Origin: Curtobacterium sp. MCLR17_036
GTDB lineage: Bacteria > Actinomycetota > Actinomycetes > Actinomycetales > Microbacteriaceae
Length of the DNA: 64,000 bases
Assembly (NCBI RefSeq): GCF_003234445.2
Contig: NZ_CP126269.1
Location: forward strand, 1,178,001 to 1,242,000
Direction of reading: 5' to 3'
The position numbers and the translations under genes are program-made. The notes under the pieces were generated by a model. That model did no database searches, was not told where the DNA came from, and was given only the letters and a program-made list of their open reading frames with translations. This document shows positions 27,228-37,377 of the stretch, piece after piece. Each line of letters starts with the position of its first letter. Within the stretch, counting starts at the first letter, position 1.

Positions 27228-28153
27228 CGGGCGCCCCTCGGGTCGACGGCCCGTTCGACCAGGTCCGCCACCGCGAGCACCACGACGTAGGCCGCGGCGG
27301 AGACCATCGCGATGCCCGCGACGAGGGGCATGTCCCGCTGGGTCACGGCGGTGACGAGCGCACGGCCGATCCCGGGCAGGGCGAAGACCGACTCCACGAC
27401 GACCGCGCCGGAGACGAGCGACCCGAAGGCCCACGCCGACAGGGCGATGCCGGGCAGGGCGGCGTGCCGGAGCAGGTGGCGCGCGAACAACCCGGTCCGG
27501 GTCTCGCCGCGGCTCCGGGCCGCGAGCGCGAAGGCGGACCGCTGCGCGTCCACGACGCCGTCGCGGACCGTCTCGGCCAGGTACCCGGCCACCGGCACCG
27601 CGACGGTGACGACCGGCAGCACCCACCCGCGCACGCTGCCGTCGCTGACCGCCGGGACCCACCCGAGCGTGCTCGCGAACACGACGATGAGCACGCTGCC
27701 GAGCCAGAAGTGCGGGACGACGCTCGCCGTCACGCTGATCGCCCCGGTCAGCGCCGCCGCGACCCGCCCGCGTTGCGTCGACCACCAGGCGGCGACGATC
27801 GCCAGCGCCCAGGCGACGACGAGACCGGCGACGGCCAGGGTGAGCGTGACCGGCAGCTGCTGGCCGAGCAGCGTCGCGACCGGCGTCCGGAACGCGTACG
27901 AGTCGCCGAGCCGCAGGGTCGCCAGGCGGCCGAGGAACACCGCGTACTGCACCAGGACCGGCTGGTCGAGGCCGTACTCGCGGCGGACCCCGGCGACCGC
28001 CTCGGCCGAGGCCTGCGACCCGGGTCCGCCCAGGATCGCGAGGGCGGGGTCACCCGGGATGAGCCGGATCGCCACGAAGACGATCGTCGCGACGGCCCAC
28101 AGCACACCGACGCCCCCGGCGAGCCGCCGGACGGCCCACCAGACCCACGGCAT
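27224..28153 (-). CDS. Dipeptide/nickel-type ABC permease, DppB-like
   Basis: This 309-aa membrane protein begins with a short cytosolic MPWVWWAVRR and a first helix leading to FVAIRLIPGDPA, the DppB/OppB N-terminal hallmark. A periplasmic-type loop (REYGLDQPVLVQYAVFLG) and the C-terminal five-helix core follow. The coupling loop is FALAARSRGETRTGLFARHLLRHA, and VVESVFALPGIGRAL is present as in the family. ATG 28153 lies 5 bp after the binding-protein stop. Confidence 0.94.
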   Translation of the reverse strand: MPWVWWAVRRLAGGVGVLWAVATIVFVAIRLIPGDPALAILGGPGSQASAEAVAGVRREYGLDQPVLVQYAVFLGRLATLRLGDSYAFRTPVATLLGQQLPVTLTLAVAGLVVAWALAIVAAWWSTQRGRVAAALTGAISVTASVVPHFWLGSVLIVVFASTLGWVPAVSDGSVRGWVLPVVTVAVPVAGYLAETVRDGVVDAQRSAFALAARSRGETRTGLFARHLLRHAALPGIALSAWAFGSLVSGAVVVESVFALPGIGRALVTAVTQRDMPLVAGIAMVSAAAYVVVLAVADLVERAVDPRGAR

Positions 28154-28158
28154 CCGCG

Positions 28159-29778
28159 TCAGCGGTCGATCCAGGCGGTGCCGAACCAGGGCGTGGACAC
28201 CGGGGTGGTGGTGATGCCGTGCACGGCGGAGCGCACCAGGAAGTGGTTCTGCTGGTCGTACAGGGGCAGCACGGTGTCGCTGGCCAGGATCGCCTGCTGC
28301 GCCCGCTCGTACAGGTCCGCGCGCTCGTCGGCGTCCGACGTGCGGGCGGCCTGCTCGAGCAGCCGGTCGAGTGCCGGGTCGTCGAGCTGGGCGAGGTTCG
28401 CGAAGTAGCCGGACGGTGCGGGCTCGATGCTCGCGCTGTCGTACAGGATCCGCAGGACGTCGGGCCCGACCTTCGTGTACGGGGCGCTGACGACGTCGTA
28501 CTCGTTCGCGGCCAGGGCGGCGTACCAGCTGGACAGGTCGAGCTCGTCGAGCACCACCTGGAACCCGACGGCCTTCTCGGACGCCTGGATCTGCTGGAAC
28601 AGGCTGCGCTCGGCCGGCACCGACTGGTTCGTCGAGACGGGGAAGGTCACGGTGAGCCGCTGGCCGTCCTTCTCGCGGATGCCGTCGGATCCGACCTTCC
28701 AGCCGGCGTCGTCGAGGAGCTGCTTCGCCGTCGACGGCGAGTACGCGAACCGGCTCTGCTCCGAGTACGCGAGCGGTTCGGCGCTCGAGAGCACCGAGTA
28801 CGAGCGCTTCGCGGTGCCGAGGAACAGCGACTGCAGACCGGGGTCGATCTCGGCGCCGGCGATGAAGGCCCGCCGGACCGCTTCGTCCTGGAACACGCCG
28901 TGGCCGGAGTTCAGCTCGAGGCGGTTCGAGGCGCCGGGGCGCGGGGCGTCGAGGTCGCGGATCGCGCCCTTCGCCGACGCGGCCTTGAGCTGGTCGGGCT
29001 GGGCGTTGTCGATGACGTCGACCTGGCCGGACTGCAGTGCGGCGTAGCGCGAGGTCGAGTCCGGCAGGAACCGCCACGTGATGCCGGACAGGCGCGGCTT
29101 CGTCGCGCCCCAGTACTCGGTGTTCTTCGTCAGGGTGACGCGGTCGCCGTGCTTCCACCCGGTGACCGCGAACGGGCCGGTGCCGACGGGGGACTCGCAG
29201 TTCGTCGCCTGCGCCCGCTCGAGCGCCTTCGGGGACTCCATGCCGACCCAGGGCTGCGAGAAGGACTCGAGCAGTGCGCTGTCCGGGCGGCTCAGCGTCA
29301 GCGTGACGGTGTGCTCGTCGGTGGCGGTCGCCTTCGTGATCGACTGCAGCGCCAGGTAGCCGGTGCTCGACGCGGTGTCCGGGTCCTGCACGTGCTCGAT
29401 GTTCGCCACGACCGCCGCGGCGTCGAACGGGGTGCCGTCGGTGAAGGTGACGTCGTCGCGCAGGGTGAACGTCAGCGTCTTGCCGTCGTCGCTCGTCGTC
29501 CACTTCGTCGCGAGCTCCGGGGTGGGTTCGCCGTCCTCGAGGCCGACGAGTTCCTCGATGTACTGCGTCGCCAGGAGTGCCTGCGGGTAGTTGCCGCCGA
29601 CGTGCGGGTCGAGGCAGGTCGGCTCGGCGTCGCCGGACGCGTACGTCAGCGTGCCGCCGTTCACCGGCGTGCTGCTCGTCGTGCTCGTGCCCGGACCGCT
29701 GCAGGCGGCGAGGGCGAGGACGACGACGGTGGCGCTCGCGACCGCGGCGAGGGTTTTCTGTACTGGGTCCAAGATCAT
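28159..29778 (-). CDS. ABC transporter solute-binding lipoprotein, family 5 (peptide/nickel type)
   Basis: This 539-aa lipoprotein has the lipobox LALAAC at about 21-26 after a short signal sequence. The large two-lobed SBP_bac_5 fold follows, with DPHVGGNY near the start and KWTTSDDGKTLTFTLRDDV and FTDGTPFDAAAVV as in DppA/OppA. It captures peptides, nickel chelates or similar solutes outside the membrane and hands them to the two permeases. The start is ATG 29778; a TAGACT -10 lies nine bases upstream on the minus strand, so its RNA has almost no leader. It is divergent from a TetR gene. Confidence 0.94.
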   Translation of the reverse strand: MILDPVQKTLAAVASATVVVLALAACSGPGTSTTSSTPVNGGTLTYASGDAEPTCLDPHVGGNYPQALLATQYIEELVGLEDGEPTPELATKWTTSDDGKTLTFTLRDDVTFTDGTPFDAAAVVANIEHVQDPDTASSTGYLALQSITKATATDEHTVTLTLSRPDSALLESFSQPWVGMESPKALERAQATNCESPVGTGPFAVTGWKHGDRVTLTKNTEYWGATKPRLSGITWRFLPDSTSRYAALQSGQVDVIDNAQPDQLKAASAKGAIRDLDAPRPGASNRLELNSGHGVFQDEAVRRAFIAGAEIDPGLQSLFLGTAKRSYSVLSSAEPLAYSEQSRFAYSPSTAKQLLDDAGWKVGSDGIREKDGQRLTVTFPVSTNQSVPAERSLFQQIQASEKAVGFQVVLDELDLSSWYAALAANEYDVVSAPYTKVGPDVLRILYDSASIEPAPSGYFANLAQLDDPALDRLLEQAARTSDADERADLYERAQQAILASDTVLPLYDQQNHFLVRSAVHGITTTPVSTPWFGTAWIDR

Positions 29779-29810
29779 GGCTGACCGAGTCTAGCGGTTT
29801 ACTGGGGCCC
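29779..29810. promoter_or_regulatory. 32-bp divergent promoter interval
   Basis: Both the minus-strand ABC operon and the plus-strand TetR gene must start transcription within or across this 32-bp gap. It holds TAGACT on the minus strand and TTACTG on the plus strand and no good ribosome site for either gene. Overlapping promoters suggest joint control by the regulator. Confidence 0.5.
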
Positions 29811-30410
29811 ATGGACGAACCGATCCGCCGCGGTGGGCGGCCCCGCCGGTCGAGCGCCGAGGTGCTCGCGGACGCCGCCGCCGAGCTGTTCCTCGAGCAG
29901 GGCTACGGACGCACCACGGTCGACCAGATCGCCGCCCGCGCCGGGGTCAGCCGTGCGACGTTCTTCAACTACTTCCCGGCGAAGGCCGACGTCATGTGGC
30001 TCGAGCTCGACGCCGCCGTCGCCGCCCTGCCGGGGTACCTGGCGGCCGCCACCGAGCCGAGCGCCGTCCGGGCCGTCGAGCAGGCGCTGCTCGCGGCCGC
30101 ACGCGCCCACGACCCCGAGCGCGTGCCGTGGGCCGTCGCGCAGGCCGAGGTGATGGGGATCGGCTCCGAGCTCGTGGCCGGGGTCGCCGTCCGGGTGACC
30201 GCCCAGCACGCGGCCGTCGCCGCCTTCGTCGCCGGGCGCACGGGGGAGCGGCCGCGGTCGGCCTGGCCGCAGACCGTCTCCGGGGCGATGCTCGGGGCCG
30301 CAGCCGCGGCGTTCGGCGTCTGGGTCACGGACGGCGTGGCCCGACGACCGCTCGTCGAGTACGTCGGCGCTGCGCTCGCCCCCGTCGCCGACGGCCTCGA
30401 CCGGGCCTGA
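29811..30410 (+). CDS. TetR-family transcriptional regulator divergent from the ABC importer
   Basis: This 199-aa protein has the DNA-binding domain at about 10-58: RRSSAEVLADAAAELFLEQGYGRTTVDQIAARAGVSRATFFNYFPAKAD, of which the helix-turn-helix is VDQIAARAGVSRATFFNYF. An Ala-rich helical ligand domain follows. ATG 29811 has no ribosome site and a TTACTG-like -10 a few bases upstream, so it may be leaderless. Its placement 32 bp from the binding-protein gene suggests it represses or senses the substrate of the importer. That link is an inference. Confidence 0.9.
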   Translation: MDEPIRRGGRPRRSSAEVLADAAAELFLEQGYGRTTVDQIAARAGVSRATFFNYFPAKADVMWLELDAAVAALPGYLAAATEPSAVRAVEQALLAAARAHDPERVPWAVAQAEVMGIGSELVAGVAVRVTAQHAAVAAFVAGRTGERPRSAWPQTVSGAMLGAAAAAFGVWVTDGVARRPLVEYVGAALAPVADGLDRA

Positions 30411-30501
30411 GGCGGCGCGGGCGCCGAGCGCCGCGCGGGCCCCGCGCCGTGCGGGCCCCGCGCCGCGCGTGCGCCGTGCCGCTCGCGGCGCGGCCGTCCG
30501 G

Positions 30502-31533
30502 TCACTCGGTGCGGAGGGTCCCCGCTCCGCCCGCCGCGACGTCCTCGACTGTGCCGTCGCGCACGACCTCGGGCACCTCGTCGCTGGTCGGCACCAGGGA
30601 CGCGTCGTCCGGCAGGCTCAGGGTGAGCACTGCCTCTTCCACGTACTGGCTGCCCTCGAGCGAGGCCTCGACCTGCCGCAGGCGCACCGCGACGCGGGAC
30701 TCGTCCTCGTTGCCGGTCAGGTCGACGGCCGCGACGAGGTACACGCGGGACGGCCCGACGAACTCCAGGTGCAGGTAGGTCACCCGCTCGACCTGCTCGC
30801 GCGAGAGCAGTTCGACGAGCACCGCGTTCTCGAGCTCCGGCGACGTGCTCTCGCCGAGCAGGAAGCGACGGTTGCGCTCGATGAGGACGATCGCCACGAC
30901 GCCGAGGAGCAGGCCGATCGCGATCGAGCCGATCGCATCGAAGACCGCGAGCCCGGTGACCTGGTGCAGGAAGACCCCGAGGAAGGCCACGACGAGGCCG
31001 ACGAGTGCCGCGGCGTCCTCGGCGAAGACCGCTCGCAGCGTGGGGTTCGAGGACTGCAGGACGTGCCGCAGCACCGGCACGCGGCGCTTCGTCGCCGCGC
31101 CCCGCGCCTGCCGGTACGCCTGCAGGAAGCTCGTCCCCTCGAGGCAGAACGCCAGGGCGAGCACGACGTAGTTGAGCAGGACGTCCTCGGCCGGGCCGGT
31201 CTCCCCGAACTCCGAGATGCCGTGCGAGATCGAGACGATCGCGCCGGCGGTGAACAAGCCGAACGCGGCGAACATCGACCAGATGTAGGTCTCGCGCCCG
31301 TACCCGAGCGGGTGCGCGGTGTCCCGCTTCTTGCCGCCTCGTCGTTCGGCCACGAGCAGGAAGATCTCGTTCCCGGTGTCCGCCCACGAGTGCGCGGCCT
31401 CGGCGACCATCGAGGCCGATCCGGACAGGAGTGAGGCGATCGTCTTCGCGATCGCGACGAGCAGGTTCGCGCCGAACGCGATGAGGACGGTGAGCAGGGA
31501 GCCGGAGCTCTTCTGCTCCGAGGGATCGGGCAT
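30502..31533 (-). CDS. Cation diffusion facilitator metal exporter
   Basis: This 343-aa membrane protein of the CDF family exchanges cytosolic Zn2+/Mn2+-type ions for protons. Six helices are predicted. The metal site residues are H48 and D52 in AAHSWADTGNE (helix 2) and E172-D173 in FAEDAAALVG (helix 5), a variant arrangement like that of the ZnT9-type subgroup. The C-terminal cytosolic domain (about 235-343) has the alpha-beta fold with YLHLEFVGPSRVYLVAAVDL. ATG 31533 follows GGAGCG. It is divergent from the ileS T-box promoter. The preceding 91 bp to 30410 are G+C-rich with no gene. Confidence 0.93.
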   Translation of the reverse strand: MPDPSEQKSSGSLLTVLIAFGANLLVAIAKTIASLLSGSASMVAEAAHSWADTGNEIFLLVAERRGGKKRDTAHPLGYGRETYIWSMFAAFGLFTAGAIVSISHGISEFGETGPAEDVLLNYVVLALAFCLEGTSFLQAYRQARGAATKRRVPVLRHVLQSSNPTLRAVFAEDAAALVGLVVAFLGVFLHQVTGLAVFDAIGSIAIGLLLGVVAIVLIERNRRFLLGESTSPELENAVLVELLSREQVERVTYLHLEFVGPSRVYLVAAVDLTGNEDESRVAVRLRQVEASLEGSQYVEEAVLTLSLPDDASLVPTSDEVPEVVRDGTVEDVAAGGAGTLRTE

Positions 31534-31567
31534 CGCTCCAGCATGCTCCCGTCCGCTAAACTCGTCC

Positions 31568-31770
31568 GCACAGGCGTCGATCCGGCCATCACCGGGGAGC
31601 CTCCGGCAGAACGCGGACCAGCAACGGGCCGTCAGTAGAGCCGGGCGGACCGGGCCGCACCAGCCCCGGCGACGAGCGGTCGACCGCAGCGCGAGCAGCG
31701 GTCGGCAAGCGAGGTGGTACCGCGGAGCACGCTCCGTCCTCGTGGAGAGCAACCGAACCCACAGGAGCTG
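31568..31770 (+). ncRNA. T-box riboswitch controlling ileS
   Basis: The leader has the actinobacterial ileS layout. A very short stem I carries the isoleucine specifier ATC at 31588-31590 (CCGG-CCATCA-CCGG). Further helices follow, then the conserved T-box GAGGTGGTACCGCGG at 31711-31725, which pairs with the NCCA end of uncharged tRNA-Ile. The downstream arms GGAGC/GCTCC and GTCCTCGTGGAG lead into the AGGAG ribosome site at 31763-31767. There is no terminator T tract, so control is translational: uncharged tRNA frees the ribosome site. A TAAACT -10 box lies at 31556-31561. Confidence 0.93.
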
Positions 31771-31773
31771 CGC

Positions 31774-34700
31774 GTGGCCTACCCCCAGAACTCGTCCGCC
31801 GACGGCGTGACCCCGTCGCCGTCCTTCCCCGCCGTCGAGCGCGGGATCCTCGCCTTCTGGAAGGGCGACGACACCTTCCAGGCGTCGATCGACCAGCGCG
31901 AGGGCTGCCCGGAGTGGACGTTCTACGACGGCCCGCCCTTCGCCAACGGCCTGCCGCACTACGGGCACCTGCTGACCGGGTACGCGAAGGACGTCTTCCC
32001 GCGCTACCAGACCATGCGCGGCAAGCAGGTGCACCGCCGCTTCGGCTGGGACACCCACGGGCTGCCCGCCGAGCTCGAGGCGATGCGCCAGCTCGGCATC
32101 ACCGAAAAGCACGAGATCGACGCCATGGGCATCGACGTCTTCAACGCCGCCGCCAAGAAGTCGGTGCTGCAGTACACCGACGAGTGGCAGGAGTACGTCA
32201 CCCGTCAGGCGCGCTGGGTCGACTTCGAGGACGACTACAAGACCCTCGACGTCACGTTCATGGAGAGCGTGCTCTGGGCGTGGAAGCAGCTCTGGGACAA
32301 GGGCCTGGCGTACGAGGGCTTCCGCGTCCTGCCGTACTGCTGGAACGACCAGACGCCGCTGTCCAACCACGAGCTGCGCATGGACGACGACGTCTACACG
32401 ATGCGCCAGGACCAGTCCGTCACCGTCTCGTTCCCGCTGCGGGGCCCGCGCGCGGACGCGCTCGACCTGACCGGGGTGCGGGCGCTCGCCTGGACGACGA
32501 CCCCCTGGACGCTGCCGACGAACGCCGCCCTCGCGGTCGGTCCGGACATCGCGTACGCGGTCCTGCCGACCGGGCCGGGAGGCGCGGCTGACGGTGGCGC
32601 CGCCGGCTCGGCCACCTACCTGCTCGCGTCCGACACCGTGGCCGCGCACGCGAAGGAGCTCGGCTACGAGAGCGCCGACGACGCGCTCGCCGCCGTGCTC
32701 CGCACGGTCGCCGGCGCCGAGCTCGACGGCGTCGAGTACGAGCGCCTGTTCGACTTCCTCGACGGCACCGAGGGGTACGAGAACGCGTGGAAGGTCCTCG
32801 TCGCCGAGTACGTCGAGACCGGTGAGGGCACCGGCATCGTGCACCAGGCCCCGGCCTACGGTGCCGACGACCAGGAGGTCTGCGCCGCGGCCGGCATCCC
32901 CGTCGTGCTGTCCCTCGACGAGGGCGGTGTCTTCACCTCGCAGTTCGGCGAGGTGGCCGGCATGCTCTGGTCGGACGCGAACAAGCCGCTGACCAAGGCC
33001 GTCCGCGACGCCGGGCGACTGCTCCGCCAGGCGTCCTACGAGCACAGCTACCCGCACTGCTGGCGCTGCCGGAAGCCCCTCATCTACAAGGCCGTCTCGT
33101 CGTGGTTCGTCCGCGTCACCGAGCTCCGCGACCGCATGGGCCAGCTCAACCAGGACATCAACTGGGTGCCGGACAACGTCAAGGACGGCCAGTTCGGCAA
33201 GTGGGTCGGCAACGCCATCGACTGGTCGGTCTCGCGCAACCGCTACTTCGGCACGCCGATCCCGGTGTGGCAGTCCGACGACCCCGAGTACCCGCGCACC
33301 GACGTGTACGGCTCGCTCGAGGACATCGAGCGCGACTTCGGCCGCCTGCCGGTGAACGCCGAGGGCGAAGTGGACCTGCACCGCCCGTTCATCGACGACC
33401 TGACGCGGCCGAACCCCGACGACCCGACGGGGGCGTCGACGATGCGCCGGATCACCGACGTGTTCGACGTCTGGTTCGACTCCGGCTCGATGCCGTACGC
33501 GCAGGTGCACTACCCGTTCGAGAACCGCGAGTGGTTCGAGTCGCACAGCCCGGCCGACTTCATCGTCGAGTACATCGGGCAGACGCGCGGCTGGTTCTAC
33601 GTCATGCACGTGCTCTCCACCGCGCTGTTCGACCGGCCGGCCTTCGAGAACGTCATCAGCCACGGCATCGTCCTCGGCTCCGACGGCCAGAAGATGTCGA
33701 AGAGCTTGCGGAACTACCCGGACGTCTCCGAGGTCTTCGACCGCGACGGCGCCGATGCCATGCGCTGGTTCCTCATGTCGTCGTCGGTGATCCGCGGCGG
33801 CAACCTCGTCGTGACCGAGGAGGGCATCCGCCAGGGCGTCCGCGAGTTCATGCTGCCGCTGTGGTCGACGTACTACTTCTTCACCCTGTACGCGAACGCC
33901 TCCGGGCCCCACGGGTACCAGGCCACCCGCAGCACCGCGAGCACCGACGTGCTCGACCGGTACCTGCTCGCGAAGACCCGGGTGCTCGTCACCGACGTCC
34001 GGACGCACCTCGACGCGCTCGACACCCCGCTCGCGGCCCAGGCCGTCCGCGACTTCGCCGACGTGCTGACGAACTGGTACGTCCGCCGCTCGCGCGACAA
34101 GTTCTGGACCGGGGCCGACGCGGACGCCGGCGCCGAGACCCGTGCGGCGTTCGACACGCTGTACACCGTGCTCGAGACCCTGACCCGGGTCGCCGCGCCG
34201 CTCGCGCCGCTCGTCACCGAGGAGATCTGGAAGGGCCTGACCGGCGGGCGGAGCGTCCACCTGACGGACTTCCCGGACCCCGACGAGTTCCCCGCCGACG
34301 ACGCCCTCGTCGACGCGATGGACCGCGTGCGCGACGTCGCCTCGAAGGGCCTGGCGCTCCGCAAGGCCACCGGCAAGCGCGTCCGGCTGCCCCTCGCCAC
34401 GCTCACCCTGGTGGTGCCGGACCCGGCGGCGGTCGAACCGTTCGCCGACATCCTGCGCGACGAGCTCAACGTCAAGCGCGTGGTGCTCGAGGAGCAGGTC
34501 GAGGAGTCGCTGGCGCAGTACGGCATCGAGCGGAAGCTCACCGTGAACGCCCGCGTCGCCGGCCCCCGCATCGGCAAGCAGGTGCAGCAGGTGATCCCGG
34601 CCGCCAAGCAGGGCGACTGGACCGCGACCGACACCGGTGTGACCGTCGGCGGCGTCGACCTGGTCGAGGGCGAGTACTCGCTCGACCTCACCGTGGCCGA

Positions 34701-35031
34701 CGCCTCGGTGGCGGTGGCGTTCCTCGACGAGGGCGGCTTCGTGGTGCTCGACACCGTGACCACGCCCGAGCTCGAGGCCGAGGGGCTCGCCCGCGACGTC
34801 GTCCGCGCCGTCCAGCAGGCCCGCCGCGACGCCGACCTCGACGTCAGCGACCGCATCGCCCTGACCCTGCGCGTGGACGAGGCCGCCGGTGGCCCGGTGC
34901 GCACCCACCAGGAGCTCATCGCCGGGGAGACCCTGGCGACGAGCGTCGAGATCGTGCCCCTCGGGGCGGACGACACCACCACCGACGTCGGTGACGGTGC
35001 GAAGGTGACCGTGGAGGTGTCACGCGCATGA
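31774..35031 (+). CDS. ileS: Isoleucyl-tRNA synthetase (type 2, eukaryote-like)
   Basis: This 1085-aa class I synthetase has the HIGH motif as HYGH (62-65) within [16 protein letters not shown] and KMSKS at 640-644. The editing domain contains [17 protein letters not shown]-terminal anticodon-binding and extension domains follow. The [18 protein letters not shown] pattern and length mark the type 2 form, which is commonly less sensitive to mupirocin than type 1 (family knowledge). GTG 31774 sits six bases after AGGAG, the site masked by the T-box. It overlaps folC by ATGA. Confidence 0.97.
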   Translation: MAYPQNSSADGVTPSPSFPAVERGILAFWKGDDTFQASIDQREGCPEWTFYDGPPFANGLPHYGHLLTGYAKDVFPRYQTMRGKQVHRRFGWDTHGLPAELEAMRQLGITEKHEIDAMGIDVFNAAAKKSVLQYTDEWQEYVTRQARWVDFEDDYKTLDVTFMESVLWAWKQLWDKGLAYEGFRVLPYCWNDQTPLSNHELRMDDDVYTMRQDQSVTVSFPLRGPRADALDLTGVRALAWTTTPWTLPTNAALAVGPDIAYAVLPTGPGGAADGGAAGSATYLLASDTVAAHAKELGYESADDALAAVLRTVAGAELDGVEYERLFDFLDGTEGYENAWKVLVAEYVETGEGTGIVHQAPAYGADDQEVCAAAGIPVVLSLDEGGVFTSQFGEVAGMLWSDANKPLTKAVRDAGRLLRQASYEHSYPHCWRCRKPLIYKAVSSWFVRVTELRDRMGQLNQDINWVPDNVKDGQFGKWVGNAIDWSVSRNRYFGTPIPVWQSDDPEYPRTDVYGSLEDIERDFGRLPVNAEGEVDLHRPFIDDLTRPNPDDPTGASTMRRITDVFDVWFDSGSMPYAQVHYPFENREWFESHSPADFIVEYIGQTRGWFYVMHVLSTALFDRPAFENVISHGIVLGSDGQKMSKSLRNYPDVSEVFDRDGADAMRWFLMSSSVIRGGNLVVTEEGIRQGVREFMLPLWSTYYFFTLYANASGPHGYQATRSTASTDVLDRYLLAKTRVLVTDVRTHLDALDTPLAAQAVRDFADVLTNWYVRRSRDKFWTGADADAGAETRAAFDTLYTVLETLTRVAAPLAPLVTEEIWKGLTGGRSVHLTDFPDPDEFPADDALVDAMDRVRDVASKGLALRKATGKRVRLPLATLTLVVPDPAAVEPFADILRDELNVKRVVLEEQVEESLAQYGIERKLTVNARVAGPRIGKQVQQVIPAAKQGDWTATDTGVTVGGVDLVEGEYSLDLTVADASVAVAFLDEGGFVVLDTVTTPELEAEGLARDVVRAVQQARRDADLDVSDRIALTLRVDEAAGGPVRTHQELIAGETLATSVEIVPLGADDTTTDVGDGAKVTVEVSRA

Positions 35032-36494
35032 GTGACGACGACCAGTACGACCAGCACGACCAGCACGACCGGTACGACGAGGACGGCATCCGGATCCCGG
35101 TGGGGCCGTCCGCCGACGCCCCGGTCGAGGCGCTGCCCTACGGGGGTGACGACGACGAGGTCCGCCGGGTCGAGGCCGCGCTGTACGCCCGGATCGGCGA
35201 GCAGTCGCCCGAGCACCGGCTCACCGCGACCCGTCGCGCCGTCGAGCTCCTCGGCGACCCGCACCTGGCGTACCCGGTGATCCACCTCACCGGGACGAAC
35301 GGCAAGACGTCGACCGCCCGCATGACCGAGAGCATCATCCGGGCCCACGGCCTGCGCACCGGCCTCATGACGAGCCCGCACCTGGTGTCCATCCGGGAGC
35401 GCATCGTCATCGACGGCCAGCCGATCGCGGCGGACCGCTTCGTCGAGAACTGGGACGACATCGCCCCCGTCCTCGAGATGACCGACCAGGAGCTCACCGA
35501 CAAGGGCGAGCTCCCGCTGACCTTCTTCGAGGCGCTGACCGTCCTCGCCCTGGCGTGCTTCGCCGAGGCGCCGGTCGACGTCGCCGTGGTCGAGGTCGGC
35601 ATGGGCGGCGAGTGGGATTCCACGAACGTCGTGCAGAGCCAGGTGTCGGTGTTCACGCCGATCGCCATCGACCACGCGAAGCAGCTCGGCGCCACGGTGG
35701 CCGAGATCGCCCGCACCAAGTCGGGGATCGTCAAGCCGTCGTCGGCCGTGGTGTCGAGCCGGCAGGTGCCCGAGGCGCTGGCCGAGCTCGAGCGTGCCGC
35801 CGAGCTCACCGAGTCCACCCTGGCCGTCGAAGGCGCGGGGTTCAGCGTGGTCGACGTCACCCCGGCCGTGGGCGGACAGCTCGTCACCGTGCAGGGCATC
35901 GCCGGCCGATACGACGACCTGTTCCTGCCGCTGTTCGGCCGGCACCAGGCCGAGAACGCGGCCGTGGCGATCGCCGCCGTCGAATCGTTCCTGGGCCGCG
36001 GCGCGCAGGCACTCGACGAGGACGTCCTGTCCGAGGGTCTCGCCGGTGCCACCAGTCCCGGCCGCCTGCAGCCGATCGCGACCGAGCCGACCGTGGTCGT
36101 CGACGCCGCACACAACCCGCACGGCGCGAAGGCACTCGCCGAGGCGCTGCCGGTCGCGTTCCCGTCGGAGCACGTCGTCGGCGTCGTCGGGATCCTCGCC
36201 GACAAGGACGCCCGCGGGTTCGTCCGCGCGCTCAAGGACACCGTCGCGACCTTCGTCGTCACGCAGCCGCCGGGGGAGCGCGCCCTCGACGCGGACGCCT
36301 TCGCCCGGGTGGTCGTCGACGAGGTCGGCGGCGACCGCGTGGTCGTCGAACCGACGCTCACAGCGGCGCTGCAGGAAGCACGCGACCTGGCGGACGAGGC
36401 CGACGCCGAGGACGCCCTCGTGCTCGTCGCGGGCTCCATCGTGATGGTGGGCGCGGTCATGGACCTCGTGCACCGGGAAGGCGGGACGAAGTGA
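35028..36494 (+). CDS. folC: Folylpolyglutamate / dihydrofolate synthase
   Basis: This 488-aa ATP-dependent ligase adds glutamate to folates, and to dihydropteroate in bifunctional forms. The P-loop GTNGKTS is at 89-95. The Mur-ligase central motif [13 protein letters not shown] and the C-terminal DAAHNPHGA are present. A 25-residue N-terminal extension ([19 protein letters not shown]), rich in Asp, His, Tyr and Gln, is not part of the fold. It starts at ATG 35028 inside the ileS stop and ends overlapping the DUF4233 start. The ileS-folC-DUF4233-ndk order is usual in actinobacteria. Confidence 0.95.
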   Translation: MSDDDQYDQHDQHDRYDEDGIRIPVGPSADAPVEALPYGGDDDEVRRVEAALYARIGEQSPEHRLTATRRAVELLGDPHLAYPVIHLTGTNGKTSTARMTESIIRAHGLRTGLMTSPHLVSIRERIVIDGQPIAADRFVENWDDIAPVLEMTDQELTDKGELPLTFFEALTVLALACFAEAPVDVAVVEVGMGGEWDSTNVVQSQVSVFTPIAIDHAKQLGATVAEIARTKSGIVKPSSAVVSSRQVPEALAELERAAELTESTLAVEGAGFSVVDVTPAVGGQLVTVQGIAGRYDDLFLPLFGRHQAENAAVAIAAVESFLGRGAQALDEDVLSEGLAGATSPGRLQPIATEPTVVVDAAHNPHGAKALAEALPVAFPSEHVVGVVGILADKDARGFVRALKDTVATFVVTQPPGERALDADAFARVVVDEVGGDRVVVEPTLTAALQEARDLADEADAEDALVLVAGSIVMVGAVMDLVHREGGTK

Positions 36495-36907
36495 CGGACG
36501 CACCGCGGGCTTCCCGGCCGGGTCGTGCACCTCGGACCCGCAGGCCGCGTCGCGAACGCGGGGCGCGGGAGAGCCTGCTGTCGATCACGCTCGTGCTCGA
36601 GGCGATCATGTTCTTCTTCCCGACACTCGTCGTCTTCGGCAAGGGCACGCTGCCGCCGGCCGTGGCCTTCGGCGGCGGGGTCGCGGCGATCATCGTCCTC
36701 GCAGCTGCCTCACGCCTGACGGGCAACCGGGCCGGTGTAGTGTTCGGGTGGCTGCTGCAGGCGGCCATCCTCGCCACCGGGTTCATCGAGCCCTTCATGT
36801 TCGCGGTGGCCGTGGTGTTCCTGGCGCTGTGGGTGTTCTGCTTCGTCAAGGGCGGTCAGCTCGACCGGATGAACGCCGCGCGCCGGGCCGCTCTGGGCGA
36901 GGACTGA
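36491..36907 (+). CDS. DUF4233 membrane protein
   Basis: This 138-aa protein has a basic, disordered N-terminus (RASRPGRAPRTRRPRRERGARES) followed by four predicted membrane helices: ITLVLEAIMFFFPTLVVFG, a Gly/Ala-rich helix, VVFGWLLQAAILATGF and AVAVVFLALWVFCFVKG. This matches the actinobacterial DUF4233 family, regularly placed between folC and ndk. It starts at GTG 36491, overlapping the folC TGA. The role is unknown. Confidence 0.9.
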   Translation: MTDAPRASRPGRAPRTRRPRRERGARESLLSITLVLEAIMFFFPTLVVFGKGTLPPAVAFGGGVAAIIVLAAASRLTGNRAGVVFGWLLQAAILATGFIEPFMFAVAVVFLALWVFCFVKGGQLDRMNAARRAALGED

Positions 36908-36940
36908 CGACCACGTCGACCACGACCCCAGGAGTACTGC

Positions 36941-37360
36941 GTGACCGATCTCGAACAGACCCTCGTCCTCGTCAAGCCCGACGGCGTCGCCCGCCAGCTC
37001 ACCGGTGAGATCCTCCGCCGGATCGAGGCCAAGGGCTACGAGATCGTCGACCTGAAGATGCTCAGCGCACCGCGCGACCTGCTCGACGCGCACTACGAGG
37101 AGCACCAGGGCAAGCCGTTCTTCGAGCCGCTCGTCGAGTTCATGCAGTCCGGCCCCGTGGTCGCGGTGCGGCTCGCGGGCAACGGCGTCATCGCCGGGTT
37201 CCGCTCGCTCGCCGGCACGACGGACCCGACCTCGGCCGCGCCCGGCACCATCCGTGGTGACCTCGGCCGCGACTGGGGCCTCAAGGTGCAGCAGAACCTG
37301 GTGCACGGGTCCGACAGCCCCGAGTCGGCCCAGCGCGAGCTCGCGCTCTGGTTCGCCTGA
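36941..37360 (+). CDS. ndk: Nucleoside diphosphate kinase
   Basis: This 139-aa enzyme transfers phosphate between nucleoside tri- and diphosphates through phospho-His H122 in NLVHGSDSPESA. The N-terminal TLVLVKPDGVAR and the loop GTIRGDLG are standard. The length is normal. GTG 36941 follows AGGAG at 36930. It is the last gene of the ileS-folC cluster. The next gene, a thioredoxin-fold protein, starts 17 bp later and may share the transcript. Confidence 0.97.
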   Translation: MTDLEQTLVLVKPDGVARQLTGEILRRIEAKGYEIVDLKMLSAPRDLLDAHYEEHQGKPFFEPLVEFMQSGPVVAVRLAGNGVIAGFRSLAGTTDPTSAAPGTIRGDLGRDWGLKVQQNLVHGSDSPESAQRELALWFA

Positions 37361-37377
37361 GCGTTCGGGAGGACGAG

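Noticed and set aside
24772-30410. Nickel-specific importer assignment (nikABCDE)
   Set aside because: The fold fits peptide and nickel systems equally. No metal-binding His cluster or urease/hydrogenase context supports nickel.
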